This document shows, piece after piece, positions 1 to 9,147 of a stretch of DNA of 64,000 bases (the stretch's first letter is position 1; each line of letters opens with the position of its first letter). Source of the DNA: Marinifilum sp. N1E240. Lineage in GTDB: Bacteria; Bacteroidota; Bacteroidia; Bacteroidales; Marinifilaceae. Under the pieces are notes generated by a model. That model was given only the letters and a program-made list of their open reading frames with translations. It ran no database searches and had not been told where the DNA came from. A program made the translations under genes and the position numbers. The stretch is from contig NZ_WHKF01000002.1 of the NCBI RefSeq assembly GCF_009295825.1, positions 434,001 through 498,000 on the forward strand, in the 5' to 3' direction.

Positions 1-724
1 TTTTGTAAAATTCATACTCCTGATTCAATCCAGTTTGATATGCTGTACGCAGAAGATCATCTTTAAGTTGTCTAGGAGCGGGTGTGTTAAAATTTTTGGT
101 GTAATTACCTTCGTAAATTTTATATGCATTCCTGTAAGCGATAAATGCATTATTTGAATCGCCAGTAGAATCATAAATTAAGCCCATTATGGTGTGAGCA
201 AATGCATCGTCACTATATCTGTTTTTATAGTTTTTCGGATACTTATCATTAAGTGCATATAGTTTTTCATTCACTCTTCTACACTCGACCAAAGCTTCCT
301 GACTTTTGCCCATTTCCAAAAAGCTTAAAGCCTTATAAAAGTTAAGCATTACATTTTCGAAATCTTCTGGAACATATGGTTTTGTCGCAGGATTTGTTAG
401 TAATGCTAGGGCTTCGTTAGCGATGTTTTTTCTCTGATCTTCAATAAATAAATCGGCTTCGTTAAAATAAGCAGTTGCTCTTTCGTAATCTTGTTGCATC
501 CATGCTAGTGTACCTTTATTTAAAAGATATAAGGATTTATTCTTTTTACGCTGATTTTTAGCATCACCATCCAATGTTTTTTCGGCATTCGCAATATCTC
601 CATTAAGAAAATACTGATTGAACGCTTCATTTTGAGCATAGTATGTAGCACAACTTGAAAATAGAATACTTGACAAAATTGCAAGCAAGAAAATGATCTT
701 ATTTGCGAAGAGCTTTTTGTTCAT
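1..724 (-). CDS. TPR-like lipoprotein, partial (C-terminus beyond window)
   Basis: Reading down from an ATG at 724 the frame stays open to the window edge (241 codons). The N-terminus is a lipoprotein signal: charged start, hydrophobic stretch, then a lipobox ending SSIIFSSC-like before ATYYAQNEAF (the visible residues are LSSILFSSCATYY). The mature part is helical and repetitive, with phrases such as NKGTLAWMQQDYERATAYFN and FYKALSFLEMGKSQEALVEC, which look like tetratricopeptide repeats. It resembles the COG3014-type lipoproteins often encoded beside an LpoB-like protein, and here an LpoB-like gene lies 53 bp upstream on the same strand. The function in Bacteroidota is unknown to me; an envelope-assembly role is inference from that pairing. 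Confidence 0.8.
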   Translation of the reverse strand, partial: MNKKLFANKIIFLLAILSSILFSSCATYYAQNEAFNQYFLNGDIANAEKTLDGDAKNQRKKNKSLYLLNKGTLAWMQQDYERATAYFNEADLFIEDQRKNIANEALALLTNPATKPYVPEDFENVMLNFYKALSFLEMGKSQEALVECRRVNEKLYALNDKYPKNYKNRYSDDAFAHTIMGLIYDSTGDSNNAFIAYRNAYKIYEGNYTKNFNTPAPRQLKDDLLRTAYQTGLNQEYEFYK

Positions 725-746
725 TTGGTAAATGATAAGAGAAAGG

Positions 747-768
747 AGGGAAGCCATCAGACTTCCCT
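747..768 (-). other. Intercistronic hairpin
   Basis: Perfect 7-bp inverted repeat AGGGAAG / CTTCCCT (747-753 and 762-768) with an 8-nt loop. It sits in the 53-bp gap between the LpoB-like gene and the downstream TPR-like lipoprotein gene. There is no clear T-run after it on the minus strand, so an mRNA processing or attenuation element is as likely as a terminator. Confidence 0.5.
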
Positions 769-777
769 AATATGGAT

Positions 778-1374
778 TTATCTGTTAACGTATTTCTTGA
801 TTTTTTTGTCACCTAACCAAACCAATTCGTTGGTTTCAAGATTGGTTAATTCAAGGTTTAGCTGATAATATCTTACTTTTTCTTTTTTGTAGCTATCAAT
901 TATCGATGTGATATCTCCTTGAAGGATAAAATCAGCACCAAGTTCGCGTCCCCATTTCTTAATGGTTTCTTTTGAGGCAAAATCTTGTTGATCTGCTCTT
1001 TCCTGGCGCAATTCTTCACGCTTAGCTCCAGCTTGAACCAATCTAACACGACCATCATTTAATATCGCTTTTTCAATATCTTTAATATAAGTGTCAGAAT
1101 CGATATGTTCAGAACTTTTGTTAGTTACTAAACCAACTGTTACAACTGGTTTACGATTGAATTCTTCTTTGAAATTGCCAATCCAACCTTGATTTAATAC
1201 CTGATCGATTAATGCTTCAGCAGCTAATCTAGAGTCAGTGTCGTTCCAGCGTCCACTTAAATCAATTTGCTGATCAGGGGAAACTCTGGTTATTTGTCGT
1301 GAGCAAGATGCAAAACTCATTACAGCAAGTGCGAAAACAAATAGGCGAAATGAATACTTCATATTTTTAATCAT
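778..1374 (-). CDS. LpoB-like lipoprotein (penicillin-binding-protein activator family)
   Basis: About 198 aa from an ATG at 1374; a second ATG at 1362 is equally plausible, and the longer frame to 1431 lacks a sensible N-terminus. A lipoprotein signal (FVFALAVMSFASC) is followed by a compact alpha/beta domain with FNRKPVVTVGLVTNKSSEHID, a helix ending in a variable tip, then GADFILQGDITSI and a C-terminal strand YQLNLELTNLETNELVWLG. That is the layout of the LpoB/COG3417 family, whose E. coli member activates PBP1B from the outer membrane. In Bacteroidota the partner is not established. It lies 60 bp after dapA and before a COG3014-like lipoprotein gene, a combination that supports the family call. 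Confidence 0.8.
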   Translation of the reverse strand: MIKNMKYSFRLFVFALAVMSFASCSRQITRVSPDQQIDLSGRWNDTDSRLAAEALIDQVLNQGWIGNFKEEFNRKPVVTVGLVTNKSSEHIDSDTYIKDIEKAILNDGRVRLVQAGAKREELRQERADQQDFASKETIKKWGRELGADFILQGDITSIIDSYKKEKVRYYQLNLELTNLETNELVWLGDKKIKKYVNR

Positions 1375-1434
1375 TTTTTGTTTATTAATTTCAAAAATAA
1401 AGTGTAAAATAACACTTGTATCTGTGGACAATAT

Positions 1435-2322
1435 TTATGCCATTTTATTGTATAGCATTTTTAATTTTTCGTAATGTGATGAACTTACAGGCACAAGAGG
1501 TAGTCTTAAGTCGTTTGAGATAAGTTCTTTTTGATGCAGAATGGCTTTGATTCCAGCAGGATTTCCTTCGGTAAAAATATTTTGAATTAAATCGAGTAAT
1601 CGGTAGTGTGTGGTAAGAGCGTCTTTATTATTACCCCGTATAGCATTTTTAACCATTGAACTAAATTCCTTTGGAAAAGCATTTCCAATTACAGAAATTA
1701 CTCCTGAAGCTCCTAACTGTATCATAGGAAATGTCAAGGCATCGTCTCCAGAAATTACCATGAAATTGGCAGGCTTATTTTTTAATATCTGCATAATTTG
1801 TTCCATGTCACCCGATGCTTCTTTAACTGCAATAACATTCTCAATTTCGTTGGCAATTCGAACAGTAGTTTCGGCGCTTATATTTACACTTGTTCTTCCC
1901 GGAACATTATATATAATTACAGGAACAGGACTGTTGTCTGCAATAAATTTATAATGTTGGAATATTCCTTCCTGACTAGGCTTATTGTAATAAGGTGCAA
2001 CAGATAAAATAGCATCAACTTCTGAAAAAGAGTCGAAATCATTAATTTGTTCAACTACTTCGCTAGTGTTATTGCCTCCAAAACCAACTACAATTGGCAC
2101 GCGTTTAGCATTTGTTGTGCAAACATGCTTTATTACTTCGTTTTTTTCTGCTTTTGATAAGGTAGCTGCTTCTCCGGTTGTTCCCATAACAACCAAATAA
2201 TCCACACCATTGGTAATTTGATAATTTACAAGTTTTTCAAGTGCATTGTAATCTACACTCTTGTCATCTTTAAAGGGTGTAATTATTGCGATTCCTGTAC
2301 CTGAAAATTGATTTATAGTCAT
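1435..2322 (-). CDS. dapA: 4-hydroxy-tetrahydrodipicolinate synthase
   Basis: 295 aa, full length for the family. The enzyme condenses pyruvate with aspartate semialdehyde in the cytoplasm, the first committed step to diaminopimelate and lysine. Visible landmarks of the class I aldolase TIM barrel are GTTGE at 47-51, the tyrosine in IIYNVPGRTS (Tyr138), and the Schiff-base lysine in VIAVKEASGD (Lys167). The start ATG is 4 bp from the end of the upstream DUF6913-like gene, so the two are probably co-transcribed. Nothing unusual is seen in the protein. Confidence 0.97.
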   Translation of the reverse strand: MTINQFSGTGIAIITPFKDDKSVDYNALEKLVNYQITNGVDYLVVMGTTGEAATLSKAEKNEVIKHVCTTNAKRVPIVVGFGGNNTSEVVEQINDFDSFSEVDAILSVAPYYNKPSQEGIFQHYKFIADNSPVPVIIYNVPGRTSVNISAETTVRIANEIENVIAVKEASGDMEQIMQILKNKPANFMVISGDDALTFPMIQLGASGVISVIGNAFPKEFSSMVKNAIRGNNKDALTTHYRLLDLIQNIFTEGNPAGIKAILHQKELISNDLRLPLVPVSSSHYEKLKMLYNKMA

Positions 2323-2326
2323 TTTA

Positions 2327-2866
2327 TTATTTTTTTATTAGAGTTAAGTAGTTTAAGCTTTCTTCAATTAAATTTTCGAGTGTTTTATTCTTACTCTGAT
2401 CAATCATTAAATCCAAATGTTCGTTATTCTCGGATAATGAACCTACTTTACAAGAAGCTTGTGATAGTTTAGAAATGTATTGAACCGAAATATGATCTGC
2501 ATCGGTTAAGACAAACAAGAGATCAAATTTTTGATCAACAAATTCCAATAATTCTGGAATTATTGGTTCACCATTCCATTTTACATCTTTATTAGTGTAA
2601 AATATTATTTTTTGCCCCACACCATAATCAGGTAATTCATCTGCATTAACCCAGGCTATGGTTTTTACACGATACCCTTTCTGGCTTAAATTTTCAGAGA
2701 ATTTTTTTACCGTTGAGTGGTTTTTATCATTTTGAGTGTCGAAAATAATACCAATGTTTTTAGCACTTTCCAGATTATGGAATTCCTTTTTTCTAGGATT
2801 TTTATTTTGCTTTCCATTAATTATACGATCGGCAAGTTGTTTTTTTAGATTTTGGAAAAAACTCAT
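2327..2866 (-). CDS. DUF6913-like conserved Bacteroidota protein
   Basis: 179 aa, cytoplasmic, no signal peptide or membrane segment. The N-terminus is basic (FQNLKKQLADRIINGKQNKN), followed by a Rossmann-like alternating pattern: NIGIIFDTQN, then KIIFYTNKDVKWNG and FDLLFVLTDAD. This matches my memory of the DUF6913 family, small Bacteroidota proteins commonly placed just before dapA. No catalytic motif is apparent and the function is not known to me. The 4-bp gap to dapA implies translational coupling. Confidence 0.7.
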   Translation of the reverse strand: MSFFQNLKKQLADRIINGKQNKNPRKKEFHNLESAKNIGIIFDTQNDKNHSTVKKFSENLSQKGYRVKTIAWVNADELPDYGVGQKIIFYTNKDVKWNGEPIIPELLEFVDQKFDLLFVLTDADHISVQYISKLSQASCKVGSLSENNEHLDLMIDQSKNKTLENLIEESLNYLTLIKK

Positions 2867-2975
2867 TTCAATATTCTATAGTTAAATTACAGGCTAGTAA
2901 ATGACTAGCTGAATGGGCTTGACTGTTTGAAATCACAAGTTAGGAAAAATTTCATTTTTGATATTCAATTTAAGC

Positions 2976-3563
2976 TTATTTAAGTTTTTTTGGTGCTTTA
3001 TAGCCTCCTGAAAAAACTTTTCCTGGTGATATTTTAATATTATTTGCCAATTCGTTAAGATTCGAAACACTCATCACCTCACAAGCTTTTATGGCAATTT
3101 TTGCGCAAGCTAAAGTATCTTCTAAAGCATCATGATGTTTTAATGGAATATCAAAAAGATGTGCCATTGTATTTAATTTATGGTTTGGCATATTGGGCCA
3201 AATGTTTCGACCAATCTGAACAGTACACATATAATCAAATTCAGGCAGTGGAATTCCATAAGTTTCAAGACAGGCTCTCAATACCGACACATCAAAGCTA
3301 GCATTATGAGCAATTACCATATTCCCTTGGATATAATCTTCTACTTCGTCCCAAATGTAATTAAAACTGGGTTGGTTGGCTACATCATCTTCCGTAATGC
3401 CATGTATGCTAACATTCATTGGATGAAAATACATTTCAGGTGGAGAAATTAACCATTCTTTACTATCGACTATAACTCCATTTGTAACACGAACCAATCC
3501 TAAAGAACAAGCCGAATTGCGTTTACCATTTGCTGTTTCAAAATCTATTGCTGTGAAATTCAT
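2976..3563 (-). CDS. DnaQ-like DEDDh 3'-5' exonuclease
   Basis: 195 aa. Exo I motif is FTAIDFETANG with Asp7 and Glu9; the middle motif is MVIAHNASFDVSVLRACLE; Exo III is HHDALEDTLACAKIA with the general-base His and metal-binding Asp. These are the four acidic residues plus His of the RNase T/DnaQ superfamily. Stand-alone proteins of this size resemble the epsilon subunit of DNA polymerase III or an accessory exonuclease; with no PHP or polymerase domain I do not choose between them. It lies 38 bp after ligA on the same strand, which fits a DNA maintenance role. Confidence 0.9.
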   Translation of the reverse strand: MNFTAIDFETANGKRNSACSLGLVRVTNGVIVDSKEWLISPPEMYFHPMNVSIHGITEDDVANQPSFNYIWDEVEDYIQGNMVIAHNASFDVSVLRACLETYGIPLPEFDYMCTVQIGRNIWPNMPNHKLNTMAHLFDIPLKHHDALEDTLACAKIAIKACEVMSVSNLNELANNIKISPGKVFSGGYKAPKKLK

Positions 3564-3601
3564 TTGCTATTTTTAAAGGATCAAGAATGATGAAAAATGA
3601 A

Positions 3602-5984
<2,383 letters not shown>

Positions 5985-6323
5985 ATGGATGAAAATAAAA
6001 AAAATAAAAGCTTGTTTGTAGGGATTGGTTTAATTCTTATTGGTAGTATTGTTTTACTTGAAAGATTAAATTATCATTCCGATTTTATAATGAATTGGCT
6101 TTACAGATGGGAATCGGTAATGATTCTAGTTGGTATATTGCTAATAATTGTTCGACGTAAATATTTTGGAGGTATTATTTCAATACTTATCGGTGGATAT
6201 TTCCTTATTGATGATTTGTATTTTCTTCCTGAGAATAGTGAAATTTGGTTTTTACCTGCAATTTTAATTTTTGGAGGTTTAGGATATATTCTACAACCAT
6301 CATCAAAAGAGTGTATTAAGTAA
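5985..6323 (+). CDS. Small LiaI/LiaF-type membrane protein (DUF5668-like)
   Basis: 112 aa, three to four hydrophobic segments: LFVGIGLILIGSIVLLERL, VMILVGILLIIV, GIISILIGGYFLIDDLYF and IWFLPAILIFGGLGYIL. The repeated pattern of a glycine-rich hydrophobic pair resembles the N-terminal membrane region of LiaF/LiaI proteins (DUF5668). No enzymatic motif. It is the first gene of a four-gene run: 25 bp later comes a larger LiaF-like protein, then a LytS-type kinase and a LytTR regulator. In Firmicutes LiaF holds a cell-envelope stress kinase in check; a similar sensory role here is inference from gene order. Confidence 0.75.
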   Translation: MDENKKNKSLFVGIGLILIGSIVLLERLNYHSDFIMNWLYRWESVMILVGILLIIVRRKYFGGIISILIGGYFLIDDLYFLPENSEIWFLPAILIFGGLGYILQPSSKECIK

Positions 6324-6348
6324 ATTAACATTTTAAAATATATTTGTT

Positions 6349-7074
6349 ATGAGGCATCATCATCATTCAAACCCGAAGAATAGAGAAAATAACCGTGTGA
6401 TTTTTGGTATTTTTTTAATTTTATTTGGCTGCTTATTAGTTCTTAAAAACCTTGATATATTCCCTTATTACATGAAGGATATTCTTTTTTCATGGCCAGC
6501 ATTATTGTTCGGATTGGGAGCATTATTTTATCTTGGTAAAAATGATAAAACAACTGGCTTTGTGTTAATGGGTGTTGGAGGCTTATTTTTATTGCCTATT
6601 ATATTTGACTGGGGATTTCATTGGAAGGGGATTTTCTGGCCGGTTATTTTAATTGTCGTTGGAATATTTATAATTCGTAAGCGTAGCGAATGTATGCCAA
6701 ACTCAAAAGAACGATCCGGGAATGAATCTTCTTATATAGATGAATTAAATGTTTTTGGAGGAGGAGAAAAAGTTATAAATACCAACAACTTTAAAGGTGG
6801 GAAAGTAACCTGTGTATTCGGAGGTACGGAACTAAACTTAACTAATGCTAATCTTGCGGAAGGCACTAATGTTATTGATGTTTTCACAATGTTTGGAGGA
6901 TGTGTTTTAATTGTTCCTTCAGATTGGGAGGTTAAAGTTGAAGTTTCCGCTATACTTGGTGGTGTCGCTGATAAACGAATTCCAACAACAAATTATATTG
7001 TAGAACCAAAAAAAGAGTTAATAATTAAGGGAATAGTTGCATTAGGCGGATGTGAAATTAAATCATACAAATAG
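6349..7074 (+). CDS. LiaF-like membrane protein with C-terminal beta domain
   Basis: 241 aa. Residues about 15-105 contain four hydrophobic segments (VIFGIFLILFGCLLVL, FSWPALLFGLGALFYL, GFVLMGVGGLFLLPII, FWPVILIVVGIFII). After a basic linker the soluble C-terminal part has the repeating beta pattern of the LiaF C-terminal domain: ELNVFGGGEKVI, GGKVTCVFGGTELNL, VIDVFTMFGGCVLIVP, VEVSAILGGVADKR. The protein begins MRHHHHS, a natural histidine cluster. Its stop lies only 4 bp before the kinase ATG at 7079, so membrane protein and kinase are translationally coupled and probably function together in sensing. Confidence 0.85.
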   Translation: MRHHHHSNPKNRENNRVIFGIFLILFGCLLVLKNLDIFPYYMKDILFSWPALLFGLGALFYLGKNDKTTGFVLMGVGGLFLLPIIFDWGFHWKGIFWPVILIVVGIFIIRKRSECMPNSKERSGNESSYIDELNVFGGGEKVINTNNFKGGKVTCVFGGTELNLTNANLAEGTNVIDVFTMFGGCVLIVPSDWEVKVEVSAILGGVADKRIPTTNYIVEPKKELIIKGIVALGGCEIKSYK

Positions 7075-7078
7075 CCTA

Positions 7079-8128
7079 ATGAGACACCCAATACTACAAA
7101 ATCGTTTTGGTATACCAATTTATATTTCAGCCTGGCTTTTATTTGCAAGTTTGTTATTTGTAATTGGTTGGTATTTTGAAGAGAGAACAGCTTATAATTC
7201 CTTTGTAAATTCATTTAGTTTCTCTCTTCCCTTACTAATTTTAGGACTTTGCATTTGGTATGTTGTTAGGTATGTGAATATCGAAAATTCCGGTATTCCA
7301 GGTTTTATATTACATCATTTGGCGGCAGGTGGAGTCGTAGTTGGTTTATGGATATCGAGTGCTTATCAGATAAGAAATGGATTATTTGCTAGTTATGATG
7401 TGGGTATTGATTATATTATTCCCATACATTGGCAGGTGTTATTTACACTATGTGTTTACGATTATTTAATTATTGTTTATTATTTAATTATTTATTACAA
7501 TAACTTTAAAGATAAATTAGTACATGAATCCGAGTTGAAAAACCTTGTGAAGGAGGCTGAGTTGAATGCATTAAAATCTCAAATTAATCCTCATTTTCTT
7601 TTTAATAGTTTAAATTCGGTTAGTTCATTAACTCTTTCAAGACCAGAACAGTCAAGAGAAATGCTTGTGAAGTTATCTTCATTTCTACGATATTCTTTGG
7701 ATCAGGATTTAAAGGAGTTGAATAGTCTAACGAATGAATTGAATAATATTAAATTGTATTTGGAAATTGAGAAGGTACGTTTTGGTGAGCGTCTTCAGCT
7801 TGATTTTGATTTGAATGCGAAGTGCGAAAATTTAAAAATTCCCAACCTGATACTTCAGCCATTGTACGAAAATGCAATTAAGTATGGAGTACATGAAAGT
7901 TTAGAACCTGTTACAATTACTACCAATTGTAAGGGGAATTCGGATAGACTCGAAATAGATATTAGTAATAATTTCGATGCTGAAGCGGTTCCTCCTAAAG
8001 GGAATGGAATTGGTTTAAAAAATATTCAGGAGCGTTTAAATTTGATTTATGGACGTTCCGATTTGATGAAAATTGTTAAAACAGAAAATCAGTTTACAGT
8101 TTATCTTGAATTTCCTCAAAGTAAGTAG
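7079..8128 (+). CDS. LytS-type sensor histidine kinase
   Basis: 349 aa from ATG 7079; a longer frame from 7052 would overlap the previous gene, and the chosen start gives a clean N-terminus leading into the first membrane helix. Four hydrophobic segments lie before about residue 145 (IYISAWLLFASLLFVIGW and others), with no periplasmic domain of any size. The His_kinase (PF06580) signature follows: ALKSQINPHFLFNSLNSV with the phospho-acceptor His near residue 172, then the ATP-binding N box LQPLYENAIKYGV and the G box GNGIGLKNIQERL. It should phosphorylate the LytTR regulator encoded 2 bp downstream. Confidence 0.93.
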   Translation: MRHPILQNRFGIPIYISAWLLFASLLFVIGWYFEERTAYNSFVNSFSFSLPLLILGLCIWYVVRYVNIENSGIPGFILHHLAAGGVVVGLWISSAYQIRNGLFASYDVGIDYIIPIHWQVLFTLCVYDYLIIVYYLIIYYNNFKDKLVHESELKNLVKEAELNALKSQINPHFLFNSLNSVSSLTLSRPEQSREMLVKLSSFLRYSLDQDLKELNSLTNELNNIKLYLEIEKVRFGERLQLDFDLNAKCENLKIPNLILQPLYENAIKYGVHESLEPVTITTNCKGNSDRLEIDISNNFDAEAVPPKGNGIGLKNIQERLNLIYGRSDLMKIVKTENQFTVYLEFPQSK

Positions 8129-8130
8129 AT

Positions 8131-8880
8131 ATGAATACGATTAAAACAATAATTATTGATGACGAGTCTTTAGCTCGGGATTTGGTTAAATCTTATTTAG
8201 ATTCAGAAAATGATATTGAAATAGTTGGTGAGTTTTCGGATGGGTTTCAAGGATTAAAGGCAATTCAGGAATATCATCCTGATTTGATATTTCTTGATGT
8301 GCAAATGCCAAAATTAACAGGTTTTGAACTGCTGGAATTGTTGGACAAACCTTATAATATTGTATTTACTACAGCGTATAACGAATATGCTATAAAAGCT
8401 TTTGAGCATAATGCCGTCGATTATCTTTTAAAGCCCTTTTCGGGAGAAAGGTTTAAGGATGCATTAACAAAAGCTAGAGAGAGAATCAATAATAGTTTAA
8501 CTAATGATCAAATTGAAAAAATAACATCTCATAATGATTCATCAAGTGAACTAATAAATAGGGTAGTTGTAAAATCCAGAAATAAAATTGATGTAATCGC
8601 AGTGGATAAAATAAAATATTTTGAAGCTCAGGATGATTATGTAATGATATATACTCATACAGGAAGACATTTAAAACAAAAAACTATGAAATACTTTGAA
8701 TCTCACTTGAGTCAAAGTGAATTTTGCCGAATTCATCGTTCTTACCTTGTGAAAGTTGATCAGATTTCCCAATTGCAACCATATGAAAAAGACAATTGGA
8801 TTGTGATTTTAAAAAGTGGCGAGAGTTTAAAAGTTAGCAGAAATGGTTTTAAGCTCCTAAAAAAACAACTTGAATTGTAA
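8131..8880 (+). CDS. LytTR-family response regulator
   Basis: 249 aa. The receiver domain has the acidic pair IIIDDES (Asp10, Asp11), the phosphorylation site LIFLDVQMP (Asp56) and the conserved lysine in YLLKPFSGERF. The C-terminal LytTR DNA-binding domain (about 145-249) is recognised by VVKSRNKIDVIAVDKIKYFEAQDDYVMI, FCRIHRSYLVKVDQI and LKSGESLKVSRNGFKLLKK (each part of the family consensus, abbreviated here). The gene starts 2 bp after the kinase. Likely targets include envelope genes or its own operon; no binding site was identified. Confidence 0.95.
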   Translation: MNTIKTIIIDDESLARDLVKSYLDSENDIEIVGEFSDGFQGLKAIQEYHPDLIFLDVQMPKLTGFELLELLDKPYNIVFTTAYNEYAIKAFEHNAVDYLLKPFSGERFKDALTKARERINNSLTNDQIEKITSHNDSSSELINRVVVKSRNKIDVIAVDKIKYFEAQDDYVMIYTHTGRHLKQKTMKYFESHLSQSEFCRIHRSYLVKVDQISQLQPYEKDNWIVILKSGESLKVSRNGFKLLKKQLEL

Positions 8881-8900
8881 ATAGAATTTCTTTTGTAGGT

Positions 8901-8935
8901 AAACCATCATTCATTCAGAGTGGTGGTTTTTTATT
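8901..8935 (+). terminator. Rho-independent terminator of the LytS/LytTR operon
   Basis: 11-bp stem (8901-8911 with 8919-8929, two G-U pairs) with a 7-nt loop, followed directly by T6 (8927-8932). It lies 20 bp after the stop of the response regulator. Confidence 0.85.
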
Positions 8936-9100
8936 TAATATATTTTATTGAGGAAAAGTTTTTTGCTATTTTATAGAATACGTGAAAAATCTAATAAAAT
9001 TAAGTGAACTGGAGTTTTTTGATGATTGAATGAGGTTTAAACGCAATAAAAGAGAAGATGAAAAGTTTAAAATATTGTGTGATATTTCAACATAATGATA

Positions 9101-9108
9101 TATATTTG
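9101..9108 (+). promoter_or_regulatory. Candidate -7 box of the beta-barrel protein gene
   Basis: TATATTTG, an exact match to the Bacteroidota TAnnTTTG box, 39 bp before the ATG at 9148. No good -33 TTTG is present at the usual distance, so the call rests on the -7 element alone. Confidence 0.5.
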
Positions 9109-9147
9109 TTCAGCCACACTACATGTTAAACTAATCTATAAACTACA

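Noticed and set aside
1610-1954. 114-codon plus-strand frame inside dapA
   Set aside because: Antisense shadow of dapA, whose motifs are complete.
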